Source of the DNA: Ectocarpus siliculosus
Taxonomy: Eukaryota > Sar > Phaeophyceae > Ectocarpales > Ectocarpaceae
Assembly: GCA_000310025.1 (NCBI GenBank)
Contig: FN649752.1
Coordinates: 1 to 52,896, forward strand
Direction of reading: 5' to 3'
Length of the DNA stretch: 52,896 nt
The notes under the pieces are model-generated. The model ran no database searches. It saw only the letters and a list, made by a program, of their open reading frames with translations, and had not been told where the DNA came from. Made by a program: the position numbers and the translations under genes. Below are positions 22,589-33,641 of this stretch, piece by piece. The stretch's first letter is position 1, and the number at the start of each line of letters is the position of its first letter.

Positions 22589-25500
22589 ATGCAACGCGGG
22601 AGCCCGCCGAAGGTCAAGCCACACAACTATGATGCCTTGGTGAAGCCCTTCGAGCTGACGACGGGAGGCCTCGCCAAGCTGTTGCCAGATGAAATCGAAA
22701 TTACTTCCAAAGAGTGAGTTTATTAGGAGTAGTTGTTTCGAGTCAACAGCAGCAGTCAACCTTTAACAAATCAGCTTCGATCACCCCGCATTCCTTTGCA
22801 ACATTGCAACATTGCAACCAAGCAACCAATCAACCAATCGATATTTCGCAGCAGAACTAGAAATAGATCTCCTCCGAAATACCTCTTGGCTGCAGCAGCC
22901 TCCCTCGTGCTTCCTTGGGGCAGACCAACAAGTGCCCCCAAGTCTACCCTTCAAGTCAGGTTTCAAACACTTTCACGCTGACTCAATGCTGCTGCTCTCT
23001 GATTGGCCAACAGATATTTTATCTTCCGCTCCTCATAAAACTCAGATTTCAACGCCTCTGTCTCTGCAATCTTCTGCATTTCGCAGCAGAACGCCAGCTC
23101 CTGCATACAGGCTCGAGCTGTGTCTACGGAGATATTAATTTGCTTCTTAGTGCCATTTTCAGGCTGTCAGGTTTAATCCATGTTGCGCTACAGTACAAAT
23201 GTACTTGGAACATAAAGGTGTCGATGATGCACGTTGTTTCGCGTTTTGACAGCAGTGCCTCCCGGATAACCGTTGCCGCTACCCATTGTAGGTTGCAGGT
23301 GGCCATGCCTGTTTCTTCCGTTGGTGTACAATGACACAATGACTGCTGCTGCCGTTGTTCAGGTGTTTTTTTCTCCCCTCCAAAAGGCGCCCGAAGGTAC
23401 ATGTAGATATGTACTGTAGATACTGACCTGTAGATAACATGCACACTGCAAAGCTGCAACTGTTATTGTTTGCGCCGCACAAACATGCACTCCGGCTCTG
23501 GTGTATACTAAATTCCCCATGTTATGCTACGCTTCGTCTCAATATATATATGGGGTGTGTTATTTATTTTATTTAATTGGTTTTTAGGTTTGGGGGGTAC
23601 ATATCGCGTAACATCTCATCTCTCAGTGCGCAGGGGGATCGCGGTTTATCTACAGTACTACTGCTGTACCAAGCACACTGTTGAGTTTGAGTACCTTCTG
23701 TCGCTGCTGCTGCAGGGAGGCGGTGCTGTACGCATGCAACGACGACGACGTGGAGGAACGGTTACAGGGGGGAAGGGCGACGCTCACCACTCACCGGATA
23801 CTTTGGTCCGAGCGCTCGCGAGTGACCCACGGCGGCGTCCACGTCTGCATTCATCTCTCCGGTACTACTGCTGTAACAGCGTAACAGCACAGCAGCACCG
23901 CCGCAGCAGCAGACTGCTAACTGCTGTGTGCTTCACTGCTAACTGCTGTGTGCTTCTTGAGAATGTGGTTCACAGAACTGGGGCGGCCATGTTGTTGATT
24001 TATTCCGGATCGCGGCGTTGTGCTGGTTGGCTCTGTTATATCGATTGTAGTTGAGGCTTTTCACCTCTGGAATGGAAAAAAGAATATGTACCGACGAAAA
24101 TGAAAACCGCTACAAGTTATAGGCTATTCAGAAGTGCAATAGGTTTCTACAGCACACGTGTTTGTGCCAAGAGCTGTAGTGGTTCGGTACTCCACGTCGG
24201 TTTGGTAGCAATCGGGGCACCTTCCCTCCGAAGGGCTTGTATAGCTAAAGGGCAGTAATAGACTTCACTCGCAGGTTGCCCTTGTTCAAAGTGGAGGCAC
24301 TACATGTTAACCCGTGGCCGTGCTCTTTCCAGACGAGACCACGGGCAGCACTACAGGTGCAACCGGCTGCCTGTCACCGACGCGCGTCGCGCATGTCGTG
24401 GCTGGTGATGATGTGTGTACAGTACTGTAGCACTCACTTCTTGTTGTGCGTGCCGTTTGCCCGGTTGCTCAACGTTTCGTGTCTCGCTTTTTTTTCCAGA
24501 CATTCGCGAAGCTAGGCCGCAACCACGAAGAAGATTCCTAAATTCTTCCAGGATACACATATTCCCGACCGGTCAGATCGATGGCGACAAACCAGGTAGG
24601 TGTGGGGCGGCAAGCGAGGACGCACATACGCATAAACGCCCGCCGGGCGTTTCTGCTGAGAAGGGCCGTGGGTATTGCTCCAGAGCTCGAAATGGTTGAT
24701 GTCGCACGCTGCGCTTGCGGAGCAGGAGGTTCTAGATTCGATTCGATTCCACATCCACGAGAGCAGAGCTCCAAGGGATAAATAAGATACATAAGACCTG
24801 CAAGTACATGGTATTAGTAGTGCATAGCTGTCGGGATAAGCGAGTGTCGAATCGTTTGATTGAGCTGCATCTTGCTATGGGATGTGGATTTGTTCCGGTT
24901 GGGCTTGAAGATACCAGGCACATTTTTACACAGCAGGTATTTTCCCGTCTTTGTACCCCCGACGCTTCCCACACACTCCTCCCTGGGCCTGTCTCCTGCG
25001 TGCAGCGGTGATGCTTTCCGTCAAGGGCAGAGACGACTTCTTCTCGCACATGGAGTCAGCCCTGGCGCGCAAGGCGTGGGTCGTCGAGACCGCGGCGGAA
25101 GTGATGGGTCGCCGGGCAGCAGGTGAGGGCGGCGGCGGCGGCAGCAGGGCGTCGGCGGCGGGCGTTGCTGGCATCCTCCGAAGACAGGAGGCCAACCGAA
25201 AGGCGACGGCCGAGATCGCAACGGAGGCCTTCTCGGACCTCAAGAGCCTCATCGACAAGGCCAAGGAGGTGGTGGCCGTCGTCGAGCGGTACTCGGCTGC
25301 TCTCCAGGACAAGCAAACGGCGGCGGCGTCGGCGGCGGGGGACAAGGATGAGGCGGGCGACGGCGGTGACCCCACACGGGAAGCCGAGGACCTGAGCAGC
25401 ATCCTCCAAGACATCGGTATCGCGAGTCCCGTCACCAAGACCAGCGCCGGCACGCGCTACCACCAGCAGCTCGCCCGGCAGCTGGCGGACTTCCTCTCTT

Positions 25501-26000
25501 CGCCGCCGGGGAAGCGCGCGGGCGCCCGGACTCTCCTGGACATGTTCGGGGGGATGATGACCCTGCCGGACGTGTTCTCGGTCTTCAACCGCGCGAGAGG
25601 CACGGAGCTCGTGTCCCCCGCCGACCTCCTCGCCACCGCAAGGCTGCTCGGCCCCACCAAGCTGGGCATGTCGCTCCGAAGGTTCGCCTCCGGGGTGCTG
25701 GTGATCCAGGCGGACTCACACAGCGACCAGGCGGTCAGCGAGAAGCTAGTCAAGGCTGCGGAGGCGGAGGCGGCGGCGGGGGGTGGGGGGTGGGGGGACG
25801 GCCTTGTGGCGACGCAGGTGGCCAGGGACTTGCGGGTGTCGGCGACGCTGGCGGTGGAGCACCTGCGCACGGCGGAGACGGCAGGGTTGCTGTGCCGGGA
25901 CGAGAGCGTGGAAGGGACTCGCTTCTACGCGAACCCTTTCGAACGATTCGTCAAGTCCATGGAGGAGGCGGAGTCGACCAAGGCCACCACCGCAACATAG
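22589..26000 (+). CDS. VPS36: VPS36, ESCRT-II subunit (GLUE domain)
   Basis: Four exons: 22589-22713, 23716-23861, 24500-24595 and 25006-26000 (stop). Phases agree at every junction (2, 1, 1), giving 453 residues, within the usual 390-450 range or slightly longer. VPS36 sorts ubiquitylated membrane proteins on endosomes as part of ESCRT-II with VPS22 and VPS25. The N-terminal GLUE domain (about 18-145) shows FELTTGGLAKLLPDEIEI, LTTHRILW and RRFLNSSRIHIF, ending SALARKAW. A linker helix follows (AFSDLKSLIDKAKEVV, about residues 182-200). The C-terminal winged-helix region has YHQQLARQLADFL, MTLPDVFSVFNRARGTELVSP and GTRFYANPF. Residues about 160-170 are a Gly-rich insert. The introns are 1002, 638 and 410 bp. 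An in-frame ATG at 22469 would add 40 residues; I prefer 22589 because homologues start close to GLUE. Confidence 0.92.
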
Positions 26001-28330
26001 AAATATCGTCTAAGAGCCACCCAAGCTGTAAGAGCTTGGGAAATAGTAGGATTTCAGTCGGAATGTACCTCACCATAATAGAAATGTTCTTGCGTGTGCG
26101 CGGTGTTTACGATAGGTGGAGTTGGTGGTTGCGCAGAAGCTAAATATATTTGCGCTACGTATGGACCATGCCGTGCTTGATTCTTGGATCGCGTTTCGTC
26201 TGGTGGTGGGAATGCGCACAACGCGGTTGTCAAACGCCTCATGCGATTTTTGAGGCCGTGTCTATCAGCCCCACGCGGAGCTTTGGAGCCGGCTCGGCGT
26301 TCGCTTGGCCATGAGTTGGTAATTGTAATTGCAAACCCCGGAGCTCCAAAACCTGTGCAGCAAACCTTGCCTACTGAGCCGTAAAGTCATGTCTGCAGTA
26401 CCGTTAACTCACTTGAATAACCCTCCAATATTGTATGTTTGGGATTCATAGTAGACGGCGTGGCACTTGAAGCCGAAAACCGCCTCCTTGTCCTAATATA
26501 GTGCTTCCGTTCGCAGCATCAGGAGCACCTACTGCTGTAGATAGCAATTCGCACATCTCGCGCTGCATGCACACATAGTGCTACCGCGAATCGAACGCCT
26601 TCGCCATGATACGCTTGTTAAGTTAGTCATGAATTTTTTACCACAGCAACATGGCACCACACTTGTCTCGGCAACAGGCCGACAATAGTCAACGTTGCAT
26701 CTCAACTTCACATCCACCATGCAATTGAGCAAATTGAGTGATTGATATCAACACGTGTGGCCTACTCCTGCCCCTATCGCACTGGGCGTCAAAGGCCGCT
26801 CGAACTCGAGCCAGGACGCTATTTTCTCAATTTTCCCACGAGAACGCCATGAGAATGCAATGCTATATTTGTATATCACCTCTATACACCAAACACCCGC
26901 CAATTCATACCGGTCGGGTGGAATGCAAAAAAAGAACTGACACACACTGGACAACCTTTTCAGAAAGCGAACAAGCATTGGTGTAACCTCTGGAAAACGG
27001 CATCGCAAAGCTCTTGGCCAAAAAACGGAAAACCCTCCACCGGTGCAAAGCGAAGTTACACTCCATCACCTACACACCCGTCGTCCGGCGGGCGCATATT
27101 TACTTACGCATGCCCAACGCAAAGCACGACGACAAAAAAATAAAAAAAACTCACACACATTACTCAGTACACGGTTCGGAAACTTGTCGCCAGAAAGTGG
27201 ATGGGTGTTTCAAAACCAGAAAAAAAAGTACTTTTAGTTATCGCAACACGCACGAACATCCACCACAGATACGGCACATACAAGCACATCCCAGAACCAA
27301 ACTGAAAAACAAAAACGCAGTGACCACTTGTTTTGGCACCACGTTTCAAGCAAGCACACCACACCGCTGTTGCTACTCAAGTACAACGTACGGCAGCAAC
27401 AACGGAGAGGGCTACACATGCTCATTCGCTTGACACGCCGCCCAAAACAGGACAAAACAGGACCAGCGCCGCGAAGGTACCATCGATACGTACATCGTGC
27501 TTGTTTTGTTGGTCGAGGTCCTTCCGTGGTTGAAATTACTTCCAAGTGCAGACACACATTCACGAGCATCCGGGGAGGGGTTGGCTCTTCCTCAAACGCC
27601 CAACACGGGTTTTCCATCGCAATTGGCTTTCGCCTCAGTAACCACTCATTACATGCCATGCCAGGCCTGATCTCGAGCGAGCGAGAGAGAATCAGGCCTC
27701 CCCAGCACTCGCCCTCTTGAGTACGAGGGTGTGCTTGCGCTAGCAACAGCAACACGTGCCCCCATATCCACCCCACACCTCCCCTCATCACGTAGGCCTT
27801 TACTTACGACATTATTTAGTTACGGTGCGCCGGCCGCTGCTGCTATCTAGCGTTCACACTGGCTACCGTGATTGGAGCGCCTGGGTCCTTTTCCTCCTCT
27901 CCCCTCACGCGCTTGCGTCTCGAGCTTTTCGATGTGTTCCATGATAACCTGTCGGTAGTGGCAACAAGAACGAGATATAGACGGACAGCGACGGAAACGT
28001 GCGCGGGTAACACGAAGGGCAGCGGTTACAACTGTACGAGATTGCTGCAAACCAAACCCTTTTCACAACTGCAGCACTAAACTTGTCGGAAAGAGAAGGG
28101 AACACGCCCAATGCATTCTCGGCATCCAAGCCGATTGGTAGTTGTGCGTGACTGCAGCAGAACGCCAGAGGCAGCCCAACTCCTTGCCGAAAGAATCGCG
28201 GGCATTTTCTACAACAGGCACTCTTTGGGTAAAATGTGACGACGTGGGTCAGAGGAGAGGATCGCCTCCCTACAATAGTGTTTCGATACATACGTCATCA
28301 ACGCTTTAACCGCCCCGGGGTATTCGCCCG
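26001..28330. other. No supported gene between VPS36 and the ankyrin gene
   Basis: The two flanking genes converge here. A 185-residue minus frame (27791-27234) is open but has no recognisable domain and a Cys/Trp-rich composition unlike its neighbours. A TACTGCTGTA motif lies at 26530. Confidence 0.5.
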
Positions 28331-28334
28331 ATTA

Positions 28335-28640
28335 CTCCCGGCGAGCCCAACGATTGTCGACGGCGTCTATTCCAGCGGGAGAAAGGAGAAAACATAATAA
28401 GAGGGGTAAGAGGTGTCCAACGTGAGGGTCATATCGCGACGACATGGCGTTGAGCACACCCCTAAACTTGTTCCAGTCCTGTACAGGGTACACGGGAAGG
28501 GGTGTCCCTGTTCCCATGAAACCTTGCACCAACAGCAGCATTGCCGAGCTCAGCAATGGAGGTACAGTGAGCTCTCCGTCCTCCGTCAAGTAGATTGCAG
28601 CCGCAGCCCGTTGGCGCGTGGATCTAAAGCCAACCTCGAG
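28335..28640 (-). CDS. Candidate 3' exon of the ankyrin gene
   Basis: The minus frame contains YLTEDGELTVPPLLSSAM and VYPVQDWNKFRGVLNAM and ends at a stop near 28332. It could follow the phase-0 donor at 28884 through an acceptor CTCGAG/GTTGG, but the acceptor lacks a pyrimidine tract. No domain is recognised. Confidence 0.27.
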
Positions 28641-28884
28641 TACGAGTTCCCGGCTAACCTCGAGTAAAACCCCAATATACGCGTCATATCAGATCAGACA
28701 GATCATATTACACGCCCCTTTTCATCCCTCCATTCATGCTCTCATCTTCCACACCACAAACACACAGCCACAGCCACGACACGACAAGCCTGCCCGTGGT
28801 CTTGAGGGGATGCCACAAGCCAACAGCGCTGTCTAGCAGCACCAGCACAACCACCACCAGCACCAACCGATGGCTGTTCCTCAC

Positions 28885-31202
28885 CTTGACGCAGCGGGAT
28901 TTTTTCTGGGCGAGCGCCGCCTGTAGAGGTGTCTGTCCCTTGTACACCTGGACCACCGACGCCCCGTGGTCCAGCAGGGCCTTAGCAGTGCAAGGGAGGT
29001 CCAGCGCGCACGCCTGGTACAAGGGGCTACCGCCATACTGCAACACACCCGCAGCAGCAGCAGCAGCAGCAGCAGCAAGTGTGTAGGCGATGTTGGCACG
29101 GGGGTGGCAGGGGCGGACATGCGTGTGTGCTACTTGACCGCGGTACAAGTACATGCGTTGGATAGTGGGGGTGTTGCCCAAGTGGCCAGGGGTTGGGATT
29201 CGTGTTGCCGTTGCCTTGAGTGACGCTCAGAAGAAGAGATATGCGTGTCGTGTCAAGAAAATTGAGCTGGCCGGAACCACCGTGTTCTAGCATACGTGAG
29301 CCGAACATGAAAAACAAAAATACACGGGGGACACAAGGGCGTGATGAAATACTTGCGGCATACTGCTGTTGCAGTTGCTGCTCCCCTGACTATAACCTGT
29401 CTTGTTGTGGGTACGCGAGCCGGTGTGAGCTGGAAGGTTGTTGATAGTGTCGCTATCTTTTGCTGATTCAGTACGGCGGCAGACGAGCATCGATCGCCCT
29501 TCCTTGCTGCACGTACTCCGCAGAAACGACTCCAACTCCGTCGAAAGCAACAACCAAACGCACCAACCCAGATTTTCTGTGTCTACACCACCGGTTGAAC
29601 TAGCCAAAACATGTGTCGCTTGGTTCCCGCTCGATGAAAAATCCAAACGGAAGGGCGATTTCGCAAAGGCGGTTTTCTGGCACGACGCGACACGCACACG
29701 TTCTCTGTGACCGTCCCCAACAAACACCAACCCATGCCATCTAAACACGCCGACGGACACAGAGCGAGAGGTAAGCAATGGTCTGCCCCCCCATCAGGGC
29801 AGACAAAAATGGCGTCTCCTCACGTTGTCCCACAGAGCTTCGTCTCCGGCGTTCGGGTCCACTCCGTCTTCGGCAAGCAGCTCGGCCAATAGCTTGAGGG
29901 CGTGCGGGTCCTCGTCCTCGTCCACGCTGGAAGATATCACCGCGTTGCACAACGCTTGTAGCACCCGCCCGGTGTCGAGAGTGTCACCCTGCACCACCGC
30001 CACCGCCACCGGAACATGTAGCACGCAAAATACAGCCGGTGTCGCTACATGTATGAGTAGTTGCATCTTGGAGCGTTCGAGCGAGAGACAGACACGGCCC
30101 ACATCAAGAGGAAAGCCTGACGATGACCCGGGCATGCAATGCTACAGATGCGCCCAGGATCTACAGCTTAGATGGCTAGATTGTTCTGCGGCACAAGTAT
30201 TACTGCGAGCGTCCGCTACGCGCAGGGCAGCACCGACAATGGCGGCGAAGGGCGGGAAGTAGATACCGTCTTTGGTTCGAGATCCGAGTCTTCACTCTTC
30301 ATTTCGAACAACAACAACAACAACAACAACAACATGTACAATAGTCTAGCAGTTCGTGTGTTATACGAGCTCCGCTCGTAAATAGGCCAGCCAACACGGT
30401 TCTCTACGACTGGGTACTACTGCACGATATGTTGTGGGAGCGCAGTACGATACTTGTTCTCCGCGACCGTCTGCGCACCGAAAGCGGATCGGACTCCGAC
30501 ATACTTCGTACCACTTTGAAGTACTGTATGTACATATGTACATACATTTCGTTCGAGCAGACTGTAGATGATGAGCCGCGCTCATGCTCTGCAAGTTCTG
30601 GTATCCCGTGCACATGAAGGTGCCAAGCAGGTCGATTCAACCCCACGACGACATATTGTCGTCACTGATGGGAATGGCAAACTCCACAGGCAGGCGGTAA
30701 CAAGGTCATTACAATGACACTCTACCAACGCGTGATGCATGGGTGAAGATAACAAGGATTCGCTGCAAGAACACTGCTGTAAGATGATTGCGGGAAAATA
30801 TGTGTACAGCAAGTGTGCAGCCTGATTCAATCTCCCAATTTATCGTTTCATCAGATGAAACCTTCCAATTGGAACACAACACAACGACTGCAAAGCTACA
30901 GCAGTAGTGAGCGACGCGAGTGTCTCGGCACTCTGGCTAAGTTTTGGGGGGCAGCAGTGCCTTCAGCTTGGAATCATGTTCACAAACTAGCCCTGGACGC
31001 TAGGGATGGTTGCGGCTGACCCCACGCTCTCTGTGTAACCCTCTCCTCCCTGTGTAACATCAACATTTTCTCACATTTTGTATTTGACTGAGAACCCGGG
31101 CCGGGGTCGCGAGCAACGGAGACGCCGCAGTTTTCCTCCTCTTGAAGACTGGTGTTTCGGACCCTTCGTCATCCCTCGGGAGGCTTTCGGAAGGCATCTC
31201 AG
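28885..31202 (-). CDS. Ankyrin-repeat protein, partial (three exons resolved)
   Basis: Minus-strand exons are 31202-31075, 29988-29824 and 29037-28885. All three end at phase-0 donors (GTGAGA, GTGAGG, GTGAGG), and the 165- and 153-nt exons are symmetrical. The first encodes an acidic then basic segment with FKRRKTAASPLLATPARVL, a plausible nuclear-localisation sequence, and holds an ATG at 31197 that may be the start. The second has LCNAVISSSVDEDED and LKLLAELLAEDGVDPNAGDE. The third has two ankyrin units, GGSPLYQACAL...AKALLDHGASV and GQTPLQAAL. Ankyrin repeats bind other proteins; the partner is unknown. Further exons may exist on either side, and the stop was not placed with confidence (see 28335-28640). 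A (CTG)n run sits in the intron upstream of the last acceptor. Confidence 0.68.
29051..29077. repeat. (CAG)n/(CTG)n microsatellite
   Basis: About nine CAG units lie 14 bp upstream, on the minus strand, of the acceptor of the last resolved ankyrin exon. Confidence 0.92.
30307..30334. repeat. (AAC)n microsatellite
   Basis: About nine AAC units lie in the intron of the ankyrin gene. Confidence 0.92.
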
Positions 31203-33641
31203 CTGGGTAAGGACGAGAAATGCAGACTCTGTGCTTTGCGATTGCGCGGGGGTAAAGGTATCACACAGAGAGTTTGAGGACAGTAAGTTGCTCAGAGCAC
31301 CCCAAAGTCTCGGAGGGACGCTCAACCGAGGCACGGGGTAGGATTTTCGGAATACACGGAGCCCCCCATTTTCGTAGATGTGGTAGATTAGCATCCTCAT
31401 TAGCAGGTAGATCCCATGCATAGATACATACCAGATACCAGCACAGCTTGAAGGTTTGCTAATACATGAGAGCTATAGCCTCGCTCTTCACGTGCCACAC
31501 TCCCCACAGCAGTGGGTTTCCCTGCAAGTTATTCCCTGCAAAGTGTTCCGAAGACACAACAGAGCGGTGTCCCGAAAAGAATGTACCGACAGAGAACGGA
31601 GATGGGTTTGCTACGGAGTGCACGGAGAGCAGACGATGTACATATGTGTATTCAACAATCGAACACCAAAAAACAGCATCATTCAAGTTATTCCTCCACG
31701 CTACTTTGTACTAGAATGTACTACTGCATAATCTTCGTAGCTCATGAAATAAGGTGGGGTTGCGGTGAAAGATGGATGGAGAACCGCAAGCAGTGAGAGT
31801 AGTGGTGGTGATTATGGTCGAGTGCGGCCGCCGTGCTCTAAAACTACCGCGACCCGTCCTCGGATACCTTCATTCCACGATAGATGCATGTTTCTAGTCC
31901 ATGGCAGATTGCCAATCATAGCCAGTTGACATTGAATTCGTAGTAGTCACTCCTGCTTCGACGTTCATGGAATCATCAACGAAGGCGCGCATAAAGTGAA
32001 TAAGACGTATCTTTTGCGCTGGATATACGTACCTCACCCACACCACCCAGCCAGGCGCCACCACCACCCACTTAGGTTAGGTTAGAGCTTGGCGGTTTCA
32101 TCATTTCATCATTAGTCCTGAAGGCAGAAACGTCTCTGGTACAAAACAGTACGTAGTGGTCAGCACCATTAGCGCCCGCAGCAGCATCTTCATCATCATC
32201 ATCGCCATCGCGCGAGAAGCACGAGAAAGACGCACAATCCACTACTTACTATAACAAATACGTGTACTCGTAAGAAAACGGAGAAAACAAAATGCAAGAA
32301 CTTCGAACACTCAACGACAAATCCAATGGTTACGGTCCACAGCAATCATACAACAATCAATCACTTCCGTTATGATAGTCTACGCAACAACAGGGACCGG
32401 CTTGCACGGTAACAAACTAAACGGCTTGCAGGGTAACAAACTAAACGGCTTGCCCTACGTAGAATGTTCGCCTCCCAATCACACACTACACGCCAGCTAT
32501 AGCTGGGTTGAGACGACAGCGGGACTTGGCTGTACGCCAAAAGACCAAACGACCACATACGTGGGCCTATAAACAACAAGACCCACAAAACATACAGAGT
32601 GAGGCTAAACGCTAATGCTCTGGACAAAGCACCACCACCAAATATCCAATTGTCACAGGGGTTGCCATACGTATAATTAGTATACCCTTGCCTCGTGCAA
32701 AGGAATAAAACGGGACGGCAGCAACGTAAGACTTTAAGCTACTGTCGTGCGGCAAAATGTCAATGTCAAAGGATCTAACGAACGTCGACCGAGCGAAAGT
32801 ATGTACAGCCTCGAACGACGCTAGCCGAAATATTTGTTTGTGTTTGCTCGTCGGCAGCAATAAACAACATATGCAAGGAAAAACAGCGGAAGTCGCGAGT
32901 GGTGTCTGGTTTTTTACCCTCTAATGCATGCAAGACGGACACACTATGTGGCATCCAGCCGGGACAGATTTTTGCAAAAAACAAGTCATGTTCTCTGTTC
33001 TACAAACCAACATGTACAACAACCTATCCGTAGCCACTGCTGTTTACACGACATTCCCCCGTTTGTACAAAAAACACTGCTGTACCCCCAGAAAACAACG
33101 GCAAAAACAAGAGCAGCGAGTATTGAAGCGCCTGGAAGGCCAAGTCTTCCGCGTTTCGCAGCTGCGATCGACTCAAGGTGGTCTTGCTCAAAACGACTAC
33201 GGGACACACACAAAAAACTGCACTCCAATCATCCCCGGTCGAGGATGCACCACTTCAATTGTACTCCGAGTATTGTACTATCGTAAAGCCGCTGGTTCGC
33301 CAACTTCACGAGAACGATAACGCGTGTCCCACATCCGGTTTATGCGAGGTCAACGGTCAAACGACCAATACGGCAAGCACGACTATGAGTATGAGTACAC
33401 CCCCCGCATCCGGTATACCGTATACCGTGGGCAACAACCGTACCCGTGACCACGACCGAGGAAAACAGACCCGTCGTCCCGGAGCGAAATATCCCGCCAC
33501 CAGTGGTGTCCTCGCCAACTCCAAGGGACCAAACCAACACACAGACGTGTGGGATGTGGGATCCCTTACTCTATCACGCAAACAGCGGTATGGATATACC
33601 TCGTAAAGATCCCATCCTTCACAACTCGGAACAAGGCGGTT
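31203..33641. other. No supported gene between the ankyrin and kinase genes
   Basis: This is 3' flank of the kinase gene and 5' flank of the ankyrin gene, both on the minus strand. Upstream ankyrin exons could lie here, but none was identified. It holds a short tandem repeat at 32398-32455. Confidence 0.5.
32398..32455. repeat. ~24-bp tandem repeat, about 2.4 units
   Basis: CGGCTTGCA(C/G)GGTAACAAACTAAA is repeated head to tail, followed by a partial unit. Confidence 0.88.

Noticed and set aside
27234-27791. 185-residue open frame on the minus strand
   Set aside because: No domain, no splice or start context, and a Cys/Trp-rich composition typical of chance frames; not called as a gene.
32398-32455. 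Short regular repeats considered as a CRISPR array
   Set aside because: The units are directly adjacent with no unique spacers, in a eukaryotic context.
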